Source: an uncultured Selenomonadaceae bacterium (GTDB lineage Bacteria; Bacillota; Negativicutes; Selenomonadales; Selenomonadaceae). From it: a stretch of 63,580 nucleotides of DNA. The notes under the pieces were generated by a model that was not told the origin of the DNA, made no database searches, and worked only from the letters and a program-made list of their open reading frames with translations. Positions 25,459-34,021 of the stretch are shown one piece after another. Numbering within the stretch: the first letter of the stretch is position 1; each line of letters begins with the position of its first letter. Both the position numbers and the translations under genes were made by a program. Where the stretch lies: contig CAJOMO010000006.1 in the NCBI GenBank assembly GCA_905235685.1, positions 1 to 63,580 on the forward strand. The letters are read 5' to 3'.

Positions 25459-25605
25459 TTATTTGCTGTAAGAAGTGCAGCCGCGAGACGTAGCGCAATG
25501 AACGTGCGCAGTGGAAACCTTCGCGTTTTGAGCCTTATCGACTTTGCCGAGAACGATGCCTTTGCTCTGCGCGATTTTGTCAAATGAAAAATCCTTAAGC
25601 AACAT
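25459..25605 (-). CDS. Candidate RiPP precursor peptide A
   Basis: 48 residues from ATG 25605, first gene of the minus-strand operon, with AAGGAGGTGA upstream. Leader as in peptide B; the core is STAHVHCATSRGCTSYSK. Both cores carry HC-x5-CT and basic or hydroxyl residues, plausible sites for a Cys-based crosslink. No GG cleavage motif and no dedicated protease gene were found nearby. The promoter carries the TTACC-N5-GGTAA palindrome. Confidence 0.85.
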   Translation of the reverse strand: MLLKDFSFDKIAQSKGIVLGKVDKAQNAKVSTAHVHCATSRGCTSYSK

Positions 25606-25623
25606 TTTGATTCACCTCCTTGC
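25520..25623 (-). repeat. Direct repeat, copy 1 (leader and ribosome binding site of peptide A)
   Basis: Partner of 25333-25436, offset by 187 bases. Covers the ribosome binding site and leader of peptide A. Confidence 0.9.
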
Positions 25624-25645
25624 AATACTTAACCCGTTTGAAATA

Positions 25646-25688
25646 ATTTTAGCGGCGAAATGGGCAATTGTACTTACCGCGCAGGTAA
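25646..25688 (-). promoter_or_regulatory. Promoter/operator of the peptide-maturase-exporter operon
   Basis: On the minus strand: palindrome TTACC-TGCGC-GGTAA (25688-25674), 22 bases, then TAAAAT (25651-25646), with ATG of peptide A about 41 bases further on. Fourteen of 15 palindrome positions equal those at 21406-21420 and the distance to -10 is identical. The palindrome also lies about 46 bases upstream of the divergent XRE gene start, so one site may serve both directions. Confidence 0.7.
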
Positions 25689-25734
25689 ATTCGCCCAAAT
25701 TGCCGAATAATCTTGCCGAAGGAGTGAAATAATT

Positions 25735-26169
25735 TTGCACAAAGACACTGAGGATCTTGAAAATGAACTTGCCGCGTCCAAAAACGTCGCCGATTTTTTG
25801 AGCAGCAACAGGGAAAATTTCCGCGAGTTCACCCTTGCCGAATATCTGAATAAATTGCTTGCCGAAAAAAATTTGAGCAAAACGGATATCATTCAAAAAT
25901 CGCAGCTTGATACAACTTACGTTTACCGCGTCTTTTCCGGCATAACAAAAAAACCTGCGCGAACAAAAGTAATTGCTATCGCCTTGGCGCTGGAACTTTC
26001 GCCGAAGGAAACCAATTATCTCTTGTATTACGCAGGCGTCGAAAAATTGTACGTCCGCAATGAATGGGACAGCATTATTTTCTTTGCGCTGGAAAATCAT
26101 TTGAGCGTGCCGGAAACCAATGAACTTTTGCAGGAGTCGAACGAATCGCCGCTATTGGGCGATATTTAG
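25735..26169 (+). CDS. XRE-family HTH transcriptional regulator
   Basis: 144 residues from TTG 25735, GAAGGAG upstream. Cro/C1-type HTH at about 35-95 (LAEYLNKLLAEKNLSKTDII, then TTYVYRVFSGITKKPARTKV), followed by a helical C-terminal part with KETNYLLYYAGVEKLYVRNEWD. No second enzymatic domain. Divergent from the peptide operon with about 130 bases between, the usual place for a local regulator. It is the obvious candidate to bind the TTACC-N5-GGTAA palindromes. Its stop overlaps the end of convergent mfd by four bases. Confidence 0.88.
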   Translation: MHKDTEDLENELAASKNVADFLSSNRENFREFTLAEYLNKLLAEKNLSKTDIIQKSQLDTTYVYRVFSGITKKPARTKVIAIALALELSPKETNYLLYYAGVEKLYVRNEWDSIIFFALENHLSVPETNELLQESNESPLLGDI

Positions 26170-29100
26170 CCTTGCAGTCTTTTCAAAATCATCAGCGCAG
26201 TATCGAGCAGATTTTTTTTCGTTTGCAAATTTATAAAAATCGATTTTGATTCGTGCGAAAATTTCATTCGCTCCATAAATTTATTCTGCAAGAAATTGAA
26301 ACCAGCGGGCGAAATTTTAACCGCATTGCCGAATTGCAATTCCAGCGTGAAAACGTTCAGCTGCAACGTCAGCAAGCCGATTTTTTTTGCCGCGCATTTT
26401 ATCCGCGTGAATTTCAACAAATTCATTACCGGCTCGGTCGGCTCGCCGAATCTGTCAATAATTTCGTCAAGCAAATCGTTAATTTCGGTATCGTCGCGCA
26501 GGACTGCCAACCGCTGATAAATTTCAATCTTGTGCATGGAATTCGGAATATAATTGTCGTCAATGTAAGCCTCGACATTCAGCGAAATGGTCGGTTCGGG
26601 CGCAATTTCTTTGACAGGGCGATTTTGCAGTTTGTCAACCGCGTCTTTCAAAAGTTGGCTGTACATTTCGAATCCGACGCTGGCGATATGCCCGTGCTGT
26701 TGAGCTCCGAGCAAATTTCCCGCGCCGCGAATTTCCAAATCCCGCATCGCAATTTTAAAACCCGCGCCCAATTGTGCAAATTCCTTCATTGCGTGCAAGC
26801 GCTTTTCCGCATTTTCGGTTAAAACCTTCGTCTGCCTGTGTACAAAATAAGCAAACGCCATTTCGTGCGAGCGCCCAACCCGCCCGCGCATTTGGTAAAG
26901 TTGCGCCAATCCAAAATTATCTGCGTCATAAATTATTATCGTATTCGCCTTCGCCACGTCCAGCCCGTTCTCAATTATCGTCGTGCAGAGCAAAACGTTG
27001 AATTTGCCTTCGTAAAAATCCATCATCACACTTTCCAAATAAATATCCGTCTGCTGCCCGTGAGCCACTTGAATATTCGCTTCAGGAACTAAATCAGACA
27101 GCCGCGCGTTCATGAGTTCAATCGTCTCAATGCGATTGTAAACAAAATAAACCTGCCCGCCGCGCCGAATTTCCCGCCGTATCGCCTCAGCAATAATTTC
27201 GTCGTCGTCTTCGATAACGTAAGTTTGAACCGGAAACCTGTCAGCGGGCGGCGTCGTTATCAAGCTCATATCTCGCGCATTAACCAAAGACATATGCAAA
27301 GTCCGCGGAATTGGCGTGGCGCTCATTGCCAAAATATCTACGCCGTCGCTAATCGAGCGGATTTTTTCCTTTTGCTTGACGCCGAATCGCTGTTCTTCGT
27401 CGATTATTATCAAGCCCAAATCTTTAAATTCAATCTTCGAGTTCAAAATTGCGTGCGTGCCGATTAAAACATCAACCAGCCCTGCGCGAACTTTTTGCAT
27501 AGTAATTCGCTGTTCCCTGGGCGTGCGGAATCGGCAAATGACATCGACGGTTGGCAAAAATCCTGCAAAACGCTCCGAAAAAGTTTGATAATGCTGCTGC
27601 GCCAAAACCGTTGTTGGAACAAGAATTGCAACCTGCTTGCCGTTCATGGCCGCCTTGTAAGCCGCGCGAATCGCAATTTCAGTTTTGCCAAATCCAACGT
27701 CGCCGCAAATCAGCCTGTCCATTGGCTTTGAATTTTCCATATCAGCCTTGACTTCGGCAACAGCTTGCACTTGGTCGGGCGTCTCTTCGTACGGAAATTT
27801 TTCTTCAAATTCGGCTTGAGTGGCGTCGTCCGCGTCAAAGGCGAATCCGTCAGCCGCACTTCGCCGTGCGTAAATTTCCAAAAGTTTCTCGGCAATATCT
27901 TCGACAGCCGCCGCCGCCCGCGATTTGGCACGCGCCCATTCGCCGGTTCCCAATTTCGACAAATGCGGCACGGTTTCATCGTCCGAAATATATTTTTGAA
28001 GATACTGCACCGCGTCAGTCGGCAAATAAAGTTTATCGCCGCCGCCGTACTGAATATGCAGATAATCCCTGTGCACGCCGTCAAATTCCAAAGTCTCGAC
28101 GCCCAGATATTTGCCAATGCCATTCGCCGCGTGGACAACATAATCGCCAACTTTAATCTCGCGGAAATTTTTAATCGTATCGCCCGCGTTTTTATCACGA
28201 CTTTTGAGCCGCCGCCGCGAAATTTGACTGCCAAAAATATCCCGTTCGGTGATAACGGCAACCTGCGCGGTCGGGAAAATAAATCCTTCGTTGAGCGTGC
28301 CAATTTCAAAAAAAACCTTGTCTCTATCCACTAATCCCTTTTCACTGAGCAAATTTCTAATTTGCTCTAATTTGTGGTGCGCGGTGAACAAAATAAAAAT
28401 TTTCCTGCCAAATTCAATCTGCCGTTTAATTTCGTCGACAAAAAAGTCCAGCTGATTTTGGAAGGACGCCATATTTGTCGCGGTAATGCCGAAAGTTTCA
28501 GTTACTTCAGCGCCGCGAATTTTTTTCAACATCAGCGCAAGGTAAATCAGACAGCCGCCGCGCGAATTTTTAATCAGCTGTTCGAACGTAAAAATATTCG
28601 GCTTGACGCTCAAATCTTCCTTAACGAGATTTTCAATCGCCTCACGGATTCGCGCCGGTTCGTCGAAAATCACCACGCTTTTGTCGGTCGCGCAGGTCAT
28701 AAACGGCTCGGCTCTTTTGATATCACCGGCGGAAATCGGCAGAATATTAGCCGCGTCGATATTTCTTTCGGAGCGCAAAGTTTCAAGATTAATTTCGCGC
28801 ATAGAATCAATCACGTCGTCGAAAAATTCAACGCGGTAGGGTTTTTGCGCGTTAATGGCGAAAATATCCATAATCCCGCCGCGGACGCTGAATTTGCCGA
28901 TAGCGTCAACTTCGTCCGCGCGCTCGTAGCCAAAATTTATCAGCTTGGTAATTAATTCTTCTTGAAAAATATTTGCGCCGAGTTCCAATTTAATTTGGGC
29001 GTTGAGAAAATCTTGCCGCGAAAAATCTTTTTTGACAGCAGCGGTGGGCGTGGCAAGGACGATAAAATTTTCGCCATCCGCCAATCGCATCAAAATTTCT

Positions 29101-29408
29101 AAGCGGCGGGCGCGCCTTTCGATGCCGATTGTACCCGCACGCACGGAAAATAAATCCAGTTCGGGCAATTCTTCAACGGGAACATCGGGCAAAAGTTCAG
29201 CCAAATCGTTTTGCCAATCGGAAATTTTTTCAGCGCCGCTGACGATAATAATTGTGGGGCGCGGATTTTTCGCGAAGGCGGCGGCGATTGTCACGGCTTT
29301 TTGAGTTCCGGCAAGCCCGTAAATCAGAAATTCTTTGTGCCGCGTGAAATTGTCGGCAATGTCGCTGACGACGGCATCTTTAATCGTGGTTTCTAAAATT
29401 TTATGCAT
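26166..29408 (-). CDS. mfd: Transcription-repair coupling factor Mfd
   Basis: Removes stalled RNA polymerase and recruits UvrA. 1080 residues from ATG 29408 (AGGAG upstream; the frame extends 33 codons further but without a start context). UvrB-like N-terminal region, RNAP-interacting domain around ITERDIFGSQISRRR and GDYVVHAANGIGKYLGVE, RecG-like motor with GDVGFGKTEIAIRAA (Walker A), IIIDEEQRFGVKQKE (DEEQ box), SATPIPRT and QMRGRVGRS, and the C-terminal TRCF domain. Monocistronic. Confidence 0.97.
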   Translation of the reverse strand: MHKILETTIKDAVVSDIADNFTRHKEFLIYGLAGTQKAVTIAAAFAKNPRPTIIIVSGAEKISDWQNDLAELLPDVPVEELPELDLFSVRAGTIGIERRARRLEILMRLADGENFIVLATPTAAVKKDFSRQDFLNAQIKLELGANIFQEELITKLINFGYERADEVDAIGKFSVRGGIMDIFAINAQKPYRVEFFDDVIDSMREINLETLRSERNIDAANILPISAGDIKRAEPFMTCATDKSVVIFDEPARIREAIENLVKEDLSVKPNIFTFEQLIKNSRGGCLIYLALMLKKIRGAEVTETFGITATNMASFQNQLDFFVDEIKRQIEFGRKIFILFTAHHKLEQIRNLLSEKGLVDRDKVFFEIGTLNEGFIFPTAQVAVITERDIFGSQISRRRLKSRDKNAGDTIKNFREIKVGDYVVHAANGIGKYLGVETLEFDGVHRDYLHIQYGGGDKLYLPTDAVQYLQKYISDDETVPHLSKLGTGEWARAKSRAAAAVEDIAEKLLEIYARRSAADGFAFDADDATQAEFEEKFPYEETPDQVQAVAEVKADMENSKPMDRLICGDVGFGKTEIAIRAAYKAAMNGKQVAILVPTTVLAQQHYQTFSERFAGFLPTVDVICRFRTPREQRITMQKVRAGLVDVLIGTHAILNSKIEFKDLGLIIIDEEQRFGVKQKEKIRSISDGVDILAMSATPIPRTLHMSLVNARDMSLITTPPADRFPVQTYVIEDDDEIIAEAIRREIRRGGQVYFVYNRIETIELMNARLSDLVPEANIQVAHGQQTDIYLESVMMDFYEGKFNVLLCTTIIENGLDVAKANTIIIYDADNFGLAQLYQMRGRVGRSHEMAFAYFVHRQTKVLTENAEKRLHAMKEFAQLGAGFKIAMRDLEIRGAGNLLGAQQHGHIASVGFEMYSQLLKDAVDKLQNRPVKEIAPEPTISLNVEAYIDDNYIPNSMHKIEIYQRLAVLRDDTEINDLLDEIIDRFGEPTEPVMNLLKFTRIKCAAKKIGLLTLQLNVFTLELQFGNAVKISPAGFNFLQNKFMERMKFSHESKSIFINLQTKKNLLDTALMILKRLQG

Positions 29409-29578
29409 AATGACTCCTAAAATTTTTGTATAGAAAATTCGTCGAAGCGCGGGAAAAACCTTCAAAGCGCTGTAAATATTATCGGAAAAAGCCGCGCAAG
29501 TTTTCAAAAAATTTTTAATGTATTTTATCTGAAAAGCAGGAACAACCGAATAAGCGGCGAATAGAATAGTTAAAAAGA

Positions 29579-29608
29579 TTGTTAGACGGTTTCAGAGCCG
29601 CCGATAAT
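29579..29608 (+). promoter_or_regulatory. Possible ptsH promoter
   Basis: TTGTTA (29579-29584), an 18-base spacer, GATAAT (29603-29608). It lies 43 bases before the ptsH ATG, which has AAGGGGAG upstream. Moderate match only. Confidence 0.45.
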
Positions 29609-29650
29609 CAGTCGAGTAAAATTTTTCAACTGGTAAGGGGAGATTTGTAA

Positions 29651-29917
29651 ATGGCATCAAAGACAACGACCATTCAAAACAAAACCGGTATTCACGCACG
29701 TCCGGCATCGGTCTTCGTTCAGACCGCATCTAAGTTCAAGTCCAAAGTCGAAATCGCGGCGAAGGGCAAGAAAGTCGACGCTAAAAGCATTCTTATGATT
29801 ATGAGCATGGGCTTGGTAAAAGGCACGGAAATCACCATTTCGGCTGACGGTCCGGATGCAGACGACGCTGTCAACACCTTGGTCAAACTCGTTGATGACA
29901 AATTCGGCGAAGAGTAA
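29651..29917 (+). CDS. ptsH: Phosphocarrier protein HPr
   Basis: Small phosphotransferase carrier between Enzyme I and EIIA domains. 88 residues with GIHARPASVF (His about residue 15, the phosphorylated site) and KSILMIMSMG (Ser about 46-47, the regulatory site of Gram-positive HPr kinase). Codon use is of the highly expressed kind. A hairpin terminator lies between it and ptsI, so HPr is probably made in excess of Enzyme I. Confidence 0.96.
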   Translation: MASKTTTIQNKTGIHARPASVFVQTASKFKSKVEIAAKGKKVDAKSILMIMSMGLVKGTEITISADGPDADDAVNTLVKLVDDKFGEE

Positions 29918-29948
29918 AATTTAACACTGGCAGACTAATTCGTCGGGG

Positions 29949-29978
29949 AGGAGGTTTATTTTAAGCCGCCTCCTTTTT
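29949..29978 (+). terminator. Leaky terminator between ptsH and ptsI
   Basis: AGGAGG (29949-29954) pairs with CCTCCT (29969-29974) followed by five T. It would reduce transcription into ptsI, a common arrangement giving more HPr than Enzyme I. Confidence 0.65.
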
Positions 29979-30005
29979 CTATAATGTAAGTGAGGGGAAA
30001 TTTCA

Positions 30006-31844
30006 ATGGCTACAAAGAAAAAAACTACCGCTGCTCCGAAAAAAGCTGCTGCTCCAAAGGCTGCCCCGAAAGCCGCTGCTGCGGAACAAAAAGTTGAAGC
30101 CGCTCCGGCTGCTGAAGTCAAGGCTGCTGCTACCGCTGGCAAGACTGACAAAATTAAAGGCAAAGGCGTTATCTCCGGCGTAGCTGTCGGCAGAATTTTA
30201 CTTGCCGGACAAAATCTTGACAGTTTCCTGGTAAATTACAAAGCCGGTACTATCGAAGACGAAAAGAAAAAGGCCGCTGACGCCCTCGTCAAAGTCGCCG
30301 AGGCTCTTCAAAACAATATCAAAAAATTCAACGACCAGGGGCTCAAAGAACAGGCCGGTATCCTCGAAGCGCACAGAATGATGGTTGAAGACCCCGCAAT
30401 GAGCGGCTTAATCGACGAAAAACTCGAAGCGTCGGGTTCAGCTCCTAAGGCTGTTTTGGACGCTTACGAAACTCAAGCGCAAGTTTTCGAGGCTATGGAA
30501 GATGAATATTTCCGCGGGCGTGCAGTCGATATGCGCGACGTCGGCAAACGCATTGCCAAATATTTGCTCGGTATCAAGGAGCCGGAAATCGTTGGTAAAG
30601 TTATCGTTGCCGGTACGGAAATTGAGCCTTCGGTTATCGCCGGTTTACCAACTGACAAAATCGCGGGCGTTATTCTCGGCGCAGGCTCGACTACCGCTCA
30701 CGCCGTTATCATTGCGAAAACCCGCGCCATTCCTACGGTTGTTGGCGTTGGCGACGGCATTAAGAAAATGGCTGACGGCGACCCCGCTATCCTGGACGGC
30801 GAAACCGGCGAAATTTTGATTCGTCCTACCGATGAAGAGCGCGCTATTTACGACGAAAAAATTAAAAAACAGGAAGAACTCAAAGCTTACTACGCCACTC
30901 TCAAAACTCTTCCGGCGAAAACTCAAGACGGGCAGGAAGTTATTCTTGCGGCAAATATCGGTTCGCCCAATGACGTTGACGCGGCTAATGGTTTCGGCGC
31001 GCACGGCGTTGGACTTTTCCGCTCCGAATTTGTTTTCATGGGCAAAACTGACGTTCCCAAAGAAGAAGATCAATTCAAGGAATACAAAGCTGCTGTCGAA
31101 AAATGTAACGGCAACCTCTGCGTCATTCGTACAATGGATATCGGCGGCGATAAACCGCTCCCGTATATTCAAGTCGACAAGGAAGAAAATCCTTTCCTCG
31201 GCTATCGCGCAATTCGTATCAGCCTGCAGCGTAAAGATTTGTTTATGCCGCAGTTGAAGGCTATTCTCCGCGCCGGTGTTTTCGGTAAAGCGGCAATTAT
31301 GTTCCCGATGGTTATCAATGTTAAAGAGTTCCTTGACGCTAAACAATTTGTTGAAGACGCCAAAATGGAACTCGCTCACGAAGGCAAAGATTTCGCGCAG
31401 GACGTTCAAGTCGGTATCATGGTTGAAACTCCGGCGGCGGCTGTTATGGCTCCTGTTCTTGCTAAGTACGTTGACTTCTTCAGCATTGGTACGAATGATC
31501 TTGTTCAGTATACATTGGCTGTTGACCGCGGCAATGCGCAAATTTCTTACCTGTACAATCATTTCAATCCGGCGGTATTGCGCCTCATTAAACGCACAAT
31601 CGAATCCGCTAACGCTGAAGGCAAATGGGCTGGTATGTGCGGCGAAATGGCCTCCGACCCGAATGCGGCTATTCTCTTAATGGCTATGGGTATCAAGGAA
31701 CTTTCTATGAGCGCTCCGTCCATTCCGCGCGTCAAAGAGCGTATTCGTAACTTTACCTTCACCCGCGCTAAAGAAATTCTCGCTGAAGTCATGGAAATGG
31801 AAGACGGCGATAAAATTAAAGAATACCTCACCAATCTTAAGTAA
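30006..31844 (+). CDS. ptsI: PTS Enzyme I with Ala/Lys-rich N-terminal extension
   Basis: Takes phosphate from PEP and passes it to HPr. 612 residues, of which the first 50 or so are a low-complexity Ala/Lys/Pro extension (ATKKKTTAAPKKAAAPKAAP onward) not seen in ordinary Enzyme I. The canonical protein starts near KGKGVISGVAVGR. Swivel-domain His in GSTTAHAVIIAK; PEP-binding domain with RSEFVFMG, RTMDIGGDKPLPY, the GTNDLVQYTLAVDRGN motif and the catalytic Cys in WAGMCGEMA. The extension is in frame and has high-expression codons, so it appears genuine. It resembles histone-like tails and could bind nucleic acid or be a linker. Confidence 0.94.
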   Translation: MATKKKTTAAPKKAAAPKAAPKAAAAEQKVEAAPAAEVKAAATAGKTDKIKGKGVISGVAVGRILLAGQNLDSFLVNYKAGTIEDEKKKAADALVKVAEALQNNIKKFNDQGLKEQAGILEAHRMMVEDPAMSGLIDEKLEASGSAPKAVLDAYETQAQVFEAMEDEYFRGRAVDMRDVGKRIAKYLLGIKEPEIVGKVIVAGTEIEPSVIAGLPTDKIAGVILGAGSTTAHAVIIAKTRAIPTVVGVGDGIKKMADGDPAILDGETGEILIRPTDEERAIYDEKIKKQEELKAYYATLKTLPAKTQDGQEVILAANIGSPNDVDAANGFGAHGVGLFRSEFVFMGKTDVPKEEDQFKEYKAAVEKCNGNLCVIRTMDIGGDKPLPYIQVDKEENPFLGYRAIRISLQRKDLFMPQLKAILRAGVFGKAAIMFPMVINVKEFLDAKQFVEDAKMELAHEGKDFAQDVQVGIMVETPAAAVMAPVLAKYVDFFSIGTNDLVQYTLAVDRGNAQISYLYNHFNPAVLRLIKRTIESANAEGKWAGMCGEMASDPNAAILLMAMGIKELSMSAPSIPRVKERIRNFTFTRAKEILAEVMEMEDGDKIKEYLTNLK

Positions 31845-31850
31845 TTAATC

Positions 31851-31955
31851 AACTTTCTTTTATAGTAAAAGAAAGTTGCAAAGAAAAGCGTGGCGCGGAT
31901 TGTCACATCACGTGACAAGCGCGCCACAGGGGCGCTCATCCTTGAGCGCCTTTTT
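31851..31955 (+). repeat. Three-hairpin intergenic repeat, copy 3
   Basis: Between convergent ptsI and dciA. Nearly identical to the reverse complement of copy 1: first hairpin 31851-31879, CAAAGAAAAG linker, GC-rich hairpin with the TTGTCAC-N5-GTGACAA apex, and GGGCGCTCATCCTTGAGCGCC followed by six T. A good terminator for ptsI. Confidence 0.85.
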
Positions 31956-31967
31956 TCGTGTTCAAAG

Positions 31968-32900
31968 TTATTTTTTGCGGGAAAGTCCCTTAGGCAATTT
32001 GTTAAATTCTTGCGCGTCCAATTTCGGCAAATCTGCTAAATTGAATCTAAATTCGTGCAAAGTTCGGCTGATTATCGCCGGTGTCAATTTTTCCGCCGGT
32101 AGCTGCCTCGCCAAGCTTACCAAAAATTTCGCCCGTTCCGAAGTCATATCGCCGTATGATACTCGCGCCGCCGTCTGCAATATTAAATCCATCCGCGCCG
32201 ATTCAATTTTTTCTAATGTGCATTCGCTCTTCAAATACGGCACTGATTCACAAATTTTTTCCTGCACTGCGCGAAATGGTGTTTCCGGCGCGTCATAAAA
32301 TATCCGGCGAATTTCCCGTTGCATTCGGTCGCGCTCCTTGACGACACACACACCGCAGATAATTTCTTCCGGTCGGCAAAGCACGTTGCACAGCGCGCAT
32401 TTGTGCCAACCACGCCGCATTTTCTTTTTCTGCGCGAGCGCGAAGACTTCAAGATCTTCAAGGCGCTGCTGCCTCATTGTCGGATTTTCTATGTCCGCTA
32501 CTTTCGTCTCCAATTCGGCAATTTCTTCAGCAGTCAATGAAATTTCTTGCGCGTTAACATTTTCAATCGACGCAGGATTTTTTTTCGGCAGAATAACTTC
32601 AGTGCCAATTTTTCCGCTAAATTTTATCTGCGCGATAACTTGACTGCCAATCAGCCCGTTAATCTTGCCAACCAGATTCGGCAGGCTGTACTTCAGCATA
32701 TCTTTCAAAGAATTGTCGTTCGAATTAATGAAAAGCATGTCGCCGTCGAAACGCACGGGCATAATTTTATCGGCAAGTTTCCCAAAAATTTCGTCCCAAT
32801 GGCGCAGAATTTCCTGTTGAAACATTTTTTGCCGCAAAGTTTTATCAATGTCCGGCAGGCTTGACGCGAGAATGTCTTTAATTGGCGTGGGCTGGCTCAT
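31968..32900 (-). CDS. dciA: DciA-type helicase loader (DUF721) with added zinc-finger region
   Basis: The N-terminal DUF721 domain (about 1-105, QQEILRHWDEIFGKLADKI, then VRFDGDMLFINS) is the DciA type that loads DnaB where DnaC/DnaI is absent. The C-terminal half has a Cys cluster (HKCALCNVLC, then IICGVC) likely to bind zinc, and helical regions. Starts four bases inside recF (ATGA overlap). A dnaB gene is present at 5103, and no DnaI-like gene is seen in the window. The C-terminal extension seems characteristic of this group and is unassigned. Confidence 0.82.
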   Translation of the reverse strand: MSQPTPIKDILASSLPDIDKTLRQKMFQQEILRHWDEIFGKLADKIMPVRFDGDMLFINSNDNSLKDMLKYSLPNLVGKINGLIGSQVIAQIKFSGKIGTEVILPKKNPASIENVNAQEISLTAEEIAELETKVADIENPTMRQQRLEDLEVFALAQKKKMRRGWHKCALCNVLCRPEEIICGVCVVKERDRMQREIRRIFYDAPETPFRAVQEKICESVPYLKSECTLEKIESARMDLILQTAARVSYGDMTSERAKFLVSLARQLPAEKLTPAIISRTLHEFRFNLADLPKLDAQEFNKLPKGLSRKK

Positions 32901-34021
32901 AATTTTTCCCTCACTGTTCCCGATTCGACGTAGAAAATTTTTGCGGCGATTTGCGCGGGGAAATACGCTTTTTCGGTCGCCGTGATTAACGTTTGAATTT
33001 TTTCGCGCAGGAGAAATGCTAACAGTTGTTCGCGGCGCGCGGCGTCCAATTCGCTCATTACGTCGTCCAACAGCAAAATCGGATATTCGCCGGTTGCGTC
33101 CTTCAAAAGTTGCATTTCCGATAATTTCAGCGCCAATGTTGCCGTGCGAATTTGCCCTTGCGAACCGTACTGCCGAATTTCTTTGTCGTTGATAAAAAAT
33201 TGCAAATCGTCCAAATGCGGTCCCAAACTTGTTGAACCGCGCTTAATGTCAAAATAATTTCGTGCTTTAAAATTTTTGAAATACCAATCGGATAAATAAT
33301 CTGCATTGAAATTTTGCGGCGGCGATAAATCTTGAAGTCCGCGCATATCATAGGCGATTGACAAATTTTCGGTTTGCGCGGAAATTTTTTGTTGCATAAA
33401 ATCAGCCAAAACATTCAGCTTATCAAGGGCGGCGCGGCGTCTGATTGTAACTTTAGCGGCGGCGGCGGCGAGTTGTTCGTTCCAAATTTCAAGATTATTG
33501 GGCGCGGCGAAACCTTCGCGAATTTTTTTCAGCAAATTATTTCGCTGTTCGACAAGGCGGTTATAGGTCGTCAGCTCAATAAAAAAAATCGGCGACGCCT
33601 GCGCGATCGTACCGTCTAAAAATTTACGGCGAGCGGCAGGCGCACCTTTAAACATAAATAAATCTTCCGGCGAAAACAGCACCGAATTTAACTTGCCAAT
33701 CAAATCGCGGAACTTAATCGAATTGCCCTCGAACAAAATGCGGCGGCGTCTTTTATCGGCGGAAATTTCGACGGCTAAATCGTGCGAAACATCAGCCTTA
33801 AAAAAATTAATTCGAATGAGCGCGGTATCTTGATTCCAACGCACCAATTCAAAATCTTTCGTGGCGCGCGACCTTCCCAGCGAAATAAAATTTATCGCTT
33901 CCAAAATATTCGTCTTGCCCTGTGCATTTTTGCCGAGGAAAATATTCACCGCGGCGTCAAGATTCAAATTTAATTCGGCGAAATTGCGGAAGTTGCCAAA
34001 AAAAATTTTAGCTATGTTCAT
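32897..34021 (-). CDS. recF: DNA replication and repair protein RecF
   Basis: SMC-like ATPase that loads RecA at gaps. 374 residues with Walker A GKNAQGKTNILEAI (about 30-43), signature YGSQGQIRT and Walker B LLLDDVMSELD. The ATG overlaps the dnaN stop (TGATG) and its stop overlaps dciA, so dnaN-recF-dciA is a tight operon. dnaA and gyrB, the usual companions, are not adjacent. Confidence 0.96.
   Translation of the reverse strand: MNIAKIFFGNFRNFAELNLNLDAAVNIFLGKNAQGKTNILEAINFISLGRSRATKDFELVRWNQDTALIRINFFKADVSHDLAVEISADKRRRRILFEGNSIKFRDLIGKLNSVLFSPEDLFMFKGAPAARRKFLDGTIAQASPIFFIELTTYNRLVEQRNNLLKKIREGFAAPNNLEIWNEQLAAAAAKVTIRRRAALDKLNVLADFMQQKISAQTENLSIAYDMRGLQDLSPPQNFNADYLSDWYFKNFKARNYFDIKRGSTSLGPHLDDLQFFINDKEIRQYGSQGQIRTATLALKLSEMQLLKDATGEYPILLLDDVMSELDAARREQLLAFLLREKIQTLITATEKAYFPAQIAAKIFYVESGTVREKL

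Noticed and set aside
25357-25732. Repeated plus-strand open frames opposite the two precursor genes
   Set aside because: They are antisense shadows of the 104-base direct repeat; only the minus-strand frames have ribosome binding sites and a variable core.
26774-29300. Many open frames on the plus strand opposite mfd
   Set aside because: They have no ribosome binding sites or recognisable domains and arise from the biased codon use of mfd on the other strand.
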